From Candidatus Electrothrix marina (GTDB lineage: Bacteria > Desulfobacterota > Desulfobulbia > Desulfobulbales > Desulfobulbaceae): a DNA stretch of 13,093 nucleotides. How positions within the stretch are numbered: the first letter of the stretch is position 1; the number at the start of each line of letters is the position of its first letter. The stretch lies in contig MTKS01000023.1 in NCBI GenBank assembly GCA_004028495.1, positions 1 to 13,093 on the forward strand, written 5' to 3'. The notes below the pieces were generated by a model. The model was not told the DNA's origin, made no database searches, and saw only the letters and a list, made by a program, of their open reading frames with translations. Below, piece after piece: positions 1-6,857 of the stretch. A program made the translations under genes and the position numbers.

Positions 1-1232
1 TCCGGGAGGGCGTGAATCCGTTTCAGGAGCTGCGGAATTTGCTGGCCTCCTTTAATGCCAGCACGGCACCGGGCCTGCCTCGTTTTTACGGGGGCGCAGT
101 GGGATTTCTCGGCTATGATATGATCCGTTTTATTGAAGAGATTCCGGATCAGCATCCTCCGCTTGATTTTCCTGATTCCTCCTTTATTGTGCCTCGGTTG
201 GTCCTGATTCACGATTCGGTTGATCAGACCCTGACCGTCGTCTGCAATGTGGTGCCGGGCAAGGGGGCGGATGCGTCTGATACGTTCGATACCACAGCTC
301 TCTATCAGGACGGCTGTCGACGCATCGACAAGATTATCGAGCTGATCAGAAGCCCTTTGCCGACGTCGCTCGCCGCCCATGCAGCAGGCTGCCCCCCGCA
401 TACTTTTACCTCCAATATGGACGAGGCAACCTATGCCGGTATGGTCGAGCAGGCCAAGGAGTACATTCTCTCCGGTGACATCATTCAGGTTGTGCTCTCT
501 CAGCGGTTTCATACTGAAACCACGATGGATCCCTTTCTGCTCTATCGTTCTCTGCGTCATATCAACCCCAGCCCCTACCTGTTCTATCTCCGTCTGGACG
601 ATATCATTTTGATCGGTTCTTCACCGGAAATTTTGGTGCGTTTGGAAGATGATGAGATAGAGCTGCGGCCCATTGCCGGGACTCGGAAGCGAGGGGCAAC
701 TCCTCAGGAAGATAAGGAGCTGGAAGAGGAGCTGCTGGCCGATCCCAAGGAACGGGCTGAGCATCTGATGCTGGTGGACCTGGGGCGTAATGATGTGGGC
801 CGGGTGGCAGCAGGCGGCTCGGTAACCACCGGTGATTTGCTGGTTGTTGAGCAGTACAGCCATGTTATGCATATTGTCTCCGGGGTGCATGGCAAGCTGG
901 CAGAGGGTAAGGACCAGTTTGACGTGTTGGAGGCCTGTTTTCCAGCCGGGACGGTCAGCGGAGCATCGAAGATCCGGGCCATGCAGGTCATCGATGAGCT
1001 GGAACCGGCGCGGCGCGGTCCCTATGCCGGGGCAGTGGGCTATTTCGGCTTTTCCGGCAACATGGATTTCTGCATCACCATCCGTACTTTTGTGATGAAG
1101 GGGAACGATCTCTGGATTCAGGCCGGGGCGGGCATTGTGTCTGATTCTGTGCCGGAAAAAGAATTCGAGGAAACGGTCAATAAGGCCCGTGGCTTACGTC
1201 GGGCTGTCGAACTTGCTGAACAGGGGTTATAA
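1..1232 (+). CDS. trpE: Anthranilate synthase component I (5' truncated)
   Basis: TrpE makes anthranilate from chorismate, using ammonia delivered by TrpG, in the first committed step of tryptophan synthesis in the cytoplasm. The frame is open to the left window edge (codons run from base 3), so the GTG at 12 is internal and about 90-100 N-terminal residues, including the region that usually holds the tryptophan feedback-binding motif, lie outside. Visible family signatures in order are FYGGAVGFLGYD (near 85-120), DIIQVVLSQRF (near 478-510), PIAGTRKRG (near 670), DLGRNDVGRV (near 778), FPAGTVSGASKIRAM (near 940) and GAGIVSDSVPEKEFEE (near 1130). The order and spacing match the chorismate-binding domain of TrpE rather than PabB or isochorismate synthases, and trpG follows after 2 nt. 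No frameshift is seen. Confidence 0.96.
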   Translation, partial: REGVNPFQELRNLLASFNASTAPGLPRFYGGAVGFLGYDMIRFIEEIPDQHPPLDFPDSSFIVPRLVLIHDSVDQTLTVVCNVVPGKGADASDTFDTTALYQDGCRRIDKIIELIRSPLPTSLAAHAAGCPPHTFTSNMDEATYAGMVEQAKEYILSGDIIQVVLSQRFHTETTMDPFLLYRSLRHINPSPYLFYLRLDDIILIGSSPEILVRLEDDEIELRPIAGTRKRGATPQEDKELEEELLADPKERAEHLMLVDLGRNDVGRVAAGGSVTTGDLLVVEQYSHVMHIVSGVHGKLAEGKDQFDVLEACFPAGTVSGASKIRAMQVIDELEPARRGPYAGAVGYFGFSGNMDFCITIRTFVMKGNDLWIQAGAGIVSDSVPEKEFEETVNKARGLRRAVELAEQGL

Positions 1233-1234
1233 CT

Positions 1235-1849
1235 GTGATTGTTATTATTGATAACTACGATTCGTTTACCTTTAATATTGTCCAGACCTTGGCTGCGGCC
1301 CCTCCGGGTGCGCCCGCTGATTGGCAGCAGCCTGATATCCGGGTGTTTCGTAATAATAAGATCACCGTGCAGGAGATCGCCGACATGGCACCTGATCGCC
1401 TGTTGATCTCCCCCGGTCCCTGTACGCCTAAGGAGGCCGGGATCTCTGTTGAGGCTATTCAGTATTTCAGCGGTAAAATCCCGATCCTCGGGGTCTGTCT
1501 CGGTCATCAGTCCATCGGCGAGGCATTCGGCGGCAAGGTGATCCGGGCGGGCAGAGTGATGCACGGTAAAACCAGTCCCATGCATCACGATAATCGCGGG
1601 GTGTTCTTCGGACTGGATAATCCCTTTGCCGGGATGCGCTATCATTCCCTGGTGGTTGAGGAAGCCACCCTGCCTGATTGCTTTGAGGCCACGGCCCATA
1701 CGGATCAGGGTGAGCTGATGGGGATCCGTCATAAGACCCTGGATGTGGAAGGGGTGCAGTTTCACCCGGAATCCATCATGACTGATGTGGGGGCCGTGCT
1801 GCTGCATAATTTCCTGCGGGAGGATTATCCGGGGTTGATGCGGAAATAG
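1235..1849 (+). CDS. trpG: Anthranilate synthase component II, glutamine amidotransferase
   Basis: A class I glutamine amidotransferase subunit of 204 residues that hydrolyses glutamine and passes ammonia to TrpE. The N-terminal IIDNYDSFTFN, the nucleophile elbow GVCLGHQ with Cys88, and the C-terminal GVQFHPES with His177 and Glu179 complete the Cys-His-Glu triad. The start is GTG at 1235; AGGGG at 1222-1226 lies 8 nt upstream, inside the end of trpE, so the two are translationally coupled. PabA is a close homologue, but direct linkage to trpE supports TrpG. Unusually, no trpD follows: the next gene is a HEPN-like protein 13 nt after the stop, with no visible terminator, so that gene may be transcribed from the trp promoter. 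Confidence 0.96.
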   Translation: MIVIIDNYDSFTFNIVQTLAAAPPGAPADWQQPDIRVFRNNKITVQEIADMAPDRLLISPGPCTPKEAGISVEAIQYFSGKIPILGVCLGHQSIGEAFGGKVIRAGRVMHGKTSPMHHDNRGVFFGLDNPFAGMRYHSLVVEEATLPDCFEATAHTDQGELMGIRHKTLDVEGVQFHPESIMTDVGAVLLHNFLREDYPGLMRK

Positions 1850-1862
1850 GGAGACAGCGCTG

Positions 1863-2312
1863 ATGGAAGACTATCATGCGGCATTCGGAGCAAGAAAACG
1901 AGATGCCGAAAAATTACTTTGTTTGCAGCAGCATGATATTGCAGCTTTTCATTTAGGAGGTGTTGCTGTTGAATGTCGTTTGAAGGCATTGTTAGTTTTG
2001 TATCATCGGATCAATGCATGGGGGCAAACCAGTCGGCGGCGAGGAGATGCTATGTTTAATCAACCTGTTATCAATCCCAGCCATAATCTGACAACTGCAC
2101 TGAAGCGCATGCCGAATCTCTATAAAAGGGCAAAGCTTGATCATGATTTCTTGAAGCATCTTAATGGCCTGAGGTATCCGCTTGGAGCGACATCGGTTGA
2201 TTATATCAGTATTCGTTACATTGCTCAAACATCAGCCGAACAGAGTGATTGGAAGCTGAGTTTCGATTATGTCTGTGGATGGCTCAAGAAGAATGCAAGA
2301 GAAGCCTTATGA
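1863..2312 (+). CDS. Small HEPN-domain-like protein paired with the KGGVGR ATPase
   Basis: A 149-residue, mostly helical protein. Residues 13-45 (DAEKLL...AVECRLKALL) resemble the first helices of HEPN domains, where an accumulation helix is followed by a conserved Glu and the LKALL segment. NPSHNLTTAL (72-80) matches the conserved HxL turn of PF05168-type HEPN proteins, and LNGLRYP (100-106) matches the later conserved Arg region. HEPN domains often act as ribonuclease effectors through an R-x4-6-H motif. Here R89-x4-H94 fits by spacing, but its position is not clearly the usual one, so catalytic ability is uncertain. The start ATG at 1863 has a GGGAG at 1850-1854. The TGA stop overlaps the next gene's ATG (ATGA), showing translational coupling to the large ATPase. 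The family call is inference from pattern only. Confidence 0.65.
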   Translation: MEDYHAAFGARKRDAEKLLCLQQHDIAAFHLGGVAVECRLKALLVLYHRINAWGQTSRRRGDAMFNQPVINPSHNLTTALKRMPNLYKRAKLDHDFLKHLNGLRYPLGATSVDYISIRYIAQTSAEQSDWKLSFDYVCGWLKKNAREAL

Positions 2313-4936
2313 ATCCTTCAGCAAAATTATATAAAACCCTTGAACAGAAATTTCAGAATCAATTTGAACTTGATGTCGGCGAAGGTAATTTTGTTTTATT
2401 AACTGTTATCTCGGATATATTTCAAGGACAGAGCAGAGCTGAACGTCTTCGGCATATTGAACCATTGATTGAACAGGCTGATTTGCAATCCGGTATTGTG
2501 GAGCTGTATACCCAGGAAGAAGCTGATAATGAAGGGATAACCGTAAGCAATGAACGCACTCCTCTTTCCTGGCAGGATGCAATTGAGATGTTCTCATCCG
2601 GTCAAAAGACAACGACCAGAAGACCTGATCATCCGATTAAAAGGGTTGTCTTTTACTCCTATAAAGGCGGAGTTGGCCGAACAACCGCTCTCATTCAAAC
2701 GGCTTTCCAACTTGCACGAGCAGGAAAGCGGGTGGCTGTGGTTGATATGGATGTTGAGGCTCCTGCCCTGCACACTTTATTACCACCTGTGGATACTCCC
2801 TTACAAGAAGGTTTGATTGATTATCTCTGGGAACGACAGACATGCTTGTTGAACGAACAGCATCCAGCCAAGATTCATTTAAGTGGCAGTGATCAGGGAA
2901 AACGCACCGGGATTGTCTATCCTTGTACCAATGAACGTAATTTATTTGTCATTCCTGCCGGGCAGATAGGCCAGCGTTATCTGCAACGCCTTTCCGTATT
3001 ATCCACCGCACAACTCTTTCATGCTGATGATCCTTGGCATCAATTCGAGCAAGAACTTTGGGATCAATTTCAGCCTGACATCATGCTGATTGATGCAAGA
3101 ACAGGTTTGAATGAATGGGGTGGCTTATCTTTACTCCAATTGGCGGATGAGGCTTTTATTACCCTCTATCCCAGTGAACAGAATACCGAAGGTGTTTCCT
3201 TTGTTCAGAAATTATTAAAAGAACTGAATGGAATCGAGGCTAAACTCATTCTTTCACCAGTACCCGAAGGGATTATTGGTAGAGAATTGGTTGAAAGGAT
3301 TAAGCCTTTTTTAGGGGTAAAAAAACATGGAGATAAGGATCAACTTATCCAGATTCCCTACCATCCGAATATTGCCGGAAATGATACCTTTCCCATTGAA
3401 ACGGCCCTGCCCTATTATGCCGGTATAGCCAATACTCTTTTAGAAGTCAGTGGAGTAGAAAAGACAGAAACCCTTGTTGGCCAATCTGATCGCTTGGCTC
3501 TGGTTAAATCCCTGTCCTTTCCGGAGCCAGATGCTGCAAGTATTTTGGATGTTGATTTTGATACTCTTTTTCAAAAGACCGGTGATTTTGAACGTTGTCT
3601 TGATGATGCTGTCTGGGTTATTCGTGGGCGTAAAGGGACTGGAAAATCAACACTCTATAAGCTGTTCACCCAGCACCGGGAGAATGCTGAAAAACGTTCA
3701 CATGGTCGTTTGGACAATATTGAAGTGCTGTCTGCACATGGCAATAAGGATACCTTCAGGCCTACTGCTGATATTTTTGCCCAAATACAAAAAAAACTCC
3801 ATAAGGGCCAAACTGACTGGTTGTCCTTCTGGCGGGCCTATGCTGTCCTTCGTATTTATCGTTCCTGCCCCCAATTTTCTGAAATTTTAAAAAAAGAAAA
3901 ACTTGATCCTCTCTTATCTCGTTTAAAATATACTTTTAAAGATACTCAAGATACTATCTGGGCTCTGAAGCATACCAATAAACTTACTGAATTTGCTGTG
4001 GACAGTAATCTCAATGCCTCTTGTCGAGATGCATTGAGCTATTTTAATCAGTATTTGCAAACGAAAAACCAAAAGATCTGGTTATTTTATGATGATTTAG
4101 ATCAGGACATTCAAGAGGATAGCCATTGGCAACAGGAAGCATTAGGTGGCCTGATGCGCTTGGTTTATGATACCAATAATCAGGACTTATATCAGATTCG
4201 TTTTAAAATATTTCTCCGGGAAGATATTTGGCAGACTCTTGTTTTTACGAATAAAAGCCATTTTGGGGAGGCACGGACTCTCACGTTACAATGGAAAAAA
4301 ACTGATTTTTTTCGTTTAGCCTATCGTTTGGCTATGAGCGGTTCCAGTACTTTTAAAACCCTTTCCAACCGTATTTTACCCTTGGCGGAAAAAGATCTTG
4401 ATGAGGCTGATGAAGAAACGTTGCGTCAGGCTTTAGCTCTTTTATGGGGTTTAACAGAAAAAAAGAAAAATGCCTATATTGCCCAATGGGTCTATACTCG
4501 CCTGACCGATGCCAGCGGCAATACCTATCCACGCTCTTTAACTATCCTCTTGCAAAAAGCTCGGGCCGTTGAACTGAAGGCAAATCAAACAAATGCACCT
4601 ACAGATCGGTTACTTCGCTGGAGTGCCTTAACCAAGGGATTAACCGCAGCTTCAGAAGAACGTTGTAATGCCATTAAAAATGAATATGCAGGGCTTACTG
4701 AATTTTTCAATTGTATTGGTGAGATAAGCTCTCTCTTCATGAGCGACGATTTGGAAATACTGTGGAAAAAAACGGTCAAGGGGGAATCGAATCAATCTTT
4801 TGATAGTTTTGTTAAAAAATTAGAAAATATTGGCCTGATAGAAAAGAAAAAAAATAACAGTAAATTCGATTATGCTGTAGCTAATCTTTATATTGATGGT
4901 TTTGGTATTAAACGAAAGCAAGGGCAGAGGAAGTAG
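2309..4936 (+). CDS. Multidomain ATPase: BolA-like + KGGVGR ParA-type ATPase + second P-loop NTPase
   Basis: An 875-residue protein that starts at the ATG in the ATGA overlap with the HEPN-like gene; an in-frame ATG at 2249 would overlap that gene by 64 nt and is less likely. Residues about 25-75 (VISDIFQGQS, then RLRHIEPLI, then LYTQEE) resemble the core of a BolA-type domain. Residues 113-270 form a deviant-Walker ATPase of the MinD/ParA class: KGGVGRTT at 119-126, with Arg replacing the usual Lys, DMDVEAP at 146-152, and LIDARTG around Asp262. A second, distinct P-loop follows: GRKGTGKST at 440-448, Walker B FYDDLD with Asp595/596, and FKIFLREDIW at 632-641 with Arg637 as a likely arginine sensor. 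The last 90 residues look like a winged helix. This resembles database families called 'KGGVGR-motif variant AAA ATPase'. No transmembrane segment is seen. A switch or sensor controlling the HEPN partner is a plausible role but unproven. Confidence 0.8.
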   Translation: MNPSAKLYKTLEQKFQNQFELDVGEGNFVLLTVISDIFQGQSRAERLRHIEPLIEQADLQSGIVELYTQEEADNEGITVSNERTPLSWQDAIEMFSSGQKTTTRRPDHPIKRVVFYSYKGGVGRTTALIQTAFQLARAGKRVAVVDMDVEAPALHTLLPPVDTPLQEGLIDYLWERQTCLLNEQHPAKIHLSGSDQGKRTGIVYPCTNERNLFVIPAGQIGQRYLQRLSVLSTAQLFHADDPWHQFEQELWDQFQPDIMLIDARTGLNEWGGLSLLQLADEAFITLYPSEQNTEGVSFVQKLLKELNGIEAKLILSPVPEGIIGRELVERIKPFLGVKKHGDKDQLIQIPYHPNIAGNDTFPIETALPYYAGIANTLLEVSGVEKTETLVGQSDRLALVKSLSFPEPDAASILDVDFDTLFQKTGDFERCLDDAVWVIRGRKGTGKSTLYKLFTQHRENAEKRSHGRLDNIEVLSAHGNKDTFRPTADIFAQIQKKLHKGQTDWLSFWRAYAVLRIYRSCPQFSEILKKEKLDPLLSRLKYTFKDTQDTIWALKHTNKLTEFAVDSNLNASCRDALSYFNQYLQTKNQKIWLFYDDLDQDIQEDSHWQQEALGGLMRLVYDTNNQDLYQIRFKIFLREDIWQTLVFTNKSHFGEARTLTLQWKKTDFFRLAYRLAMSGSSTFKTLSNRILPLAEKDLDEADEETLRQALALLWGLTEKKKNAYIAQWVYTRLTDASGNTYPRSLTILLQKARAVELKANQTNAPTDRLLRWSALTKGLTAASEERCNAIKNEYAGLTEFFNCIGEISSLFMSDDLEILWKKTVKGESNQSFDSFVKKLENIGLIEKKKNNSKFDYAVANLYIDGFGIKRKQGQRK

Positions 4937-4983
4937 TTTGTCAGCGAAATATTTTCCTCATGAACAAAACCTGGTCAACCTAA

Positions 4984-5814
4984 ATGAAAAAAGTAGCGTC
5001 CCTTAAGTACGGTGTGGTTTTTAAAAAGGCTTTCTGCGACCCGGAAATTTTTTCGGCTTTTGCCCAGGATATGATCGGTCGTCCTGTCAGCATTGATTAT
5101 GTTGAGACGGAAAAAGAATTTGATCCGCCCATCGGCTATGTGAAGCCCCGGTTTGATCTTTTTGCTGAAGACACTGAGCATCGACTTGTTGTTGACATTC
5201 AGCATGCCCGAACAAATGATCATTATGATCGTTTTCTCTATTACCACTGTGCAGCTTTGCTGGAGCAGGTGGCCAGTTCAAAAAATTACCGTCCGCCGCT
5301 GTCCGTATTTACCCTTGTTGTCCTTACATCAGGCGACCGCCATCAGCGCGATATTGCGGTGATTGATCTTGATCCCCATGATCTGGCAGGTAATCCGCTT
5401 CAGGAAATTTCTCATAAGGTTATCTATCTCTGCCCGAAATACGTTTCCGAAGCAACGCCGGAGCCGTGTCGGGAATGGTTGCGGGCTATTAATGATACTT
5501 TGGATGAAGAGGTGGATGAGAGCCAGTATGGTGAAGGTATCATTCAGAAGTTGTTCGAGGCCATCCGGCGGGATCATCTGTCACCGGAGGAACGGGCGAG
5601 GATGATTGAGGAGTATCATCAGGAGGAGCTTCAGCAGACGAAATTTGAAGAGGGAATCAAAGAAGGCATTAAAGAGGGCGAAAAAAAAGAAAAGCGATTG
5701 ATTGCAAAGAATTTTCTTCAAAAAGGAATTGCTCCTGATCTTGTGGCTGAGGCTACCGGTTTGTCGGCTTCGGAGATTGCGGGGTTGGGGGAAGGTGGGG
5801 ATATCGTCCCGTAG
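4984..5814 (+). CDS. Rpn-family PD-(D/E)XK nuclease / putative transposase-like protein
   Basis: A 276-residue member of the Rpn (recombination-promoting nuclease) group. Known members are DNA endonucleases that raise recA-independent recombination, and some act in phage defence. The PD-(D/E)XK core shows RFDLF with Asp58, then VVDIQ with Asp71 and Gln73 (the family usually has E-x-Q or D-x-Q here), followed by HYDRFLYYHCA, the family's 'R..YY' helix. A charged stretch with repeated EGIKEG units (218-232) leads to a C-terminal helix-turn-helix-like tail (IAKNFLQKGIAPDLVAEATG) typical of Rpn proteins. The upstream gap is 47 nt and no strong Shine-Dalgarno precedes the ATG at 4984. No terminal inverted repeats are visible, so a working transposon is unlikely. 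A candidate internal start is listed separately. Confidence 0.85.
   Translation: MKKVASLKYGVVFKKAFCDPEIFSAFAQDMIGRPVSIDYVETEKEFDPPIGYVKPRFDLFAEDTEHRLVVDIQHARTNDHYDRFLYYHCAALLEQVASSKNYRPPLSVFTLVVLTSGDRHQRDIAVIDLDPHDLAGNPLQEISHKVIYLCPKYVSEATPEPCREWLRAINDTLDEEVDESQYGEGIIQKLFEAIRRDHLSPEERARMIEEYHQEELQQTKFEEGIKEGIKEGEKKEKRLIAKNFLQKGIAPDLVAEATGLSASEIAGLGEGGDIVP
5586..5604 (+). promoter_or_regulatory. Candidate internal ribosome-binding site and start within the Rpn gene
   Basis: GGAGG at 5586-5590 lies 11 nt before an in-frame ATG at 5602 (Met207). Starting there would give a 70-residue protein made only of the charged linker and C-terminal tail. Some Rpn genes are reported to make such a small intragenic protein (RpnS) that blocks the full-length toxin. 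This is a better Shine-Dalgarno than the one before the full-length start, but GGAGG also encodes ordinary Glu codons, so chance is possible. Confidence 0.35.
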
Positions 5815-5864
5815 GATTGAAGGGATGCAGCTCCTCAATGTTTTGCGAGAACAGATGATTCGTT

Positions 5865-6845
5865 ATGAATGATAGGCTTGCTGGTTACCTGGAATTATTT
5901 GCTCGTATTCGGGCTGATACCAGTCCGAAACGTTGGGGTGAATCAACTTGCTATAGGGCTCCGCATAAGCCTCTTTTTTTGCTTTCTGTTTTTGATCTAA
6001 TAGCATCAGGTGGAATTGTTGACAATTTTATAACGCCTTCATTTGAATTATCTGATTTATTTGCAGGATATTGGTTACGCATTATGCCTCCTGGAACCAC
6101 GGGATTAATGTGTTTGCCATTTTATCATCTTGCCACCTCTGGGTTCTGGAACCTTATACCGCAACCCAGTATATTAGATGAACGTGGTCGTTCAATCCAA
6201 TCAATCAAGCGTTTTGTTTTGTTTTATCAGGGAGCGAAATTCAACGACGATTTGTTTTTTTTGCTGAAAGATGAATTGGTTCTGAGAAGATTACGATCTG
6301 TTTTGATTGAAACGTACTTTGCACCTGATGTTCAGTTGGCTCTAACAGAGCAGGCGATAATAAACTTAGAGTCGTCAAAATATAGCTGTGAACTTCTTGG
6401 AGCAAAGGAGATAACCGTTCAGTATGAAAGGATAACAGATAATGAGGGAATAAAAAATAAAGTTCGGAGTCAAGGATTTCGTAAGGCAATTGTCAAATTG
6501 TACGAGCATCGTTGTGCTTTATGCGGCCTTCGCATGTTGACTCCAGAAGGGCATACAGTTGTTGAGGCAGCTCATATTATCCCGTGGAGCGCGAGTCAAA
6601 ACGATCAACCGCAAAACGGTATGGCGTTGTGTCGTTTGTGTCATTGGTTCTTTGACGAAGGGTTGATGGGAATAGGACAGCATTATGAAATTCTGGTCTC
6701 ACCTGTTGTTCGTCAGGACGGCAATTATCCTGGTCATATAGAAACAATGACCGGGCGGGTAATTTTAAAACCCGAAAAAAAGGCTTTTTGGCCGCATATG
6801 GAATATCTTGAAATCCATCGAAAAGAGACGTTTAGAAAAAAATGA
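5865..6845 (+). CDS. HNH endonuclease with N-terminal sulfur-binding-domain-like region (type IV-like)
   Basis: A 326-residue predicted restriction endonuclease. The C-terminal HNH fold is complete: CALC (Cys217, Cys220), AAHIIPW (His237), NGMALCRLCHWFFD with Asn251, Cys256, Cys259 and His260. The four Cys form the structural zinc site, and the His-Asn-His set is catalytic in this family. The N-terminal part has RAPHKPLFLL (31-40) and LPFYHLATSGFW (84-95), a pattern I recall from the sulfur-binding domain of ScoMcrA-type enzymes that cut phosphorothioate-modified DNA. The likely job is therefore cutting modified foreign DNA, but the target modification cannot be told from sequence. The DNA is AT-rich (23 of 60 G+C at 6361-6420). 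The ATPase gene starts 12 nt after the stop, implying an operon. The start at 5865 lacks a strong Shine-Dalgarno. Confidence 0.85.
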   Translation: MNDRLAGYLELFARIRADTSPKRWGESTCYRAPHKPLFLLSVFDLIASGGIVDNFITPSFELSDLFAGYWLRIMPPGTTGLMCLPFYHLATSGFWNLIPQPSILDERGRSIQSIKRFVLFYQGAKFNDDLFFLLKDELVLRRLRSVLIETYFAPDVQLALTEQAIINLESSKYSCELLGAKEITVQYERITDNEGIKNKVRSQGFRKAIVKLYEHRCALCGLRMLTPEGHTVVEAAHIIPWSASQNDQPQNGMALCRLCHWFFDEGLMGIGQHYEILVSPVVRQDGNYPGHIETMTGRVILKPEKKAFWPHMEYLEIHRKETFRKK

Positions 6846-6857
6846 TGGTAACAAGCC

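Noticed and set aside
1118..1807. 229-residue open frame on the - strand over trpE/trpG
   Set aside because: Opposite two well-supported genes, with a low-complexity composition typical of a shadow frame.
1854..1867. Possible direct repeat GACAGCGCTGAT near 1854 and GACAGCTGAT at 11101 as island att sites
   Set aside because: Too short and different by a 2-nt gap; one copy lies inside the Uma2 stop region, so chance is the simpler reading.
2249..2308. Longer start for the large ATPase at 2249
   Set aside because: It would overlap the HEPN-like gene by 64 nt; the ATG at 2309 gives a classic ATGA coupling and the domain begins only after it.
4984..5814. Rpn genes as complete transposable elements
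   Set aside because: Although often labelled transposase, no terminal inverted repeats, target duplications or DDE motifs are visible around either copy.
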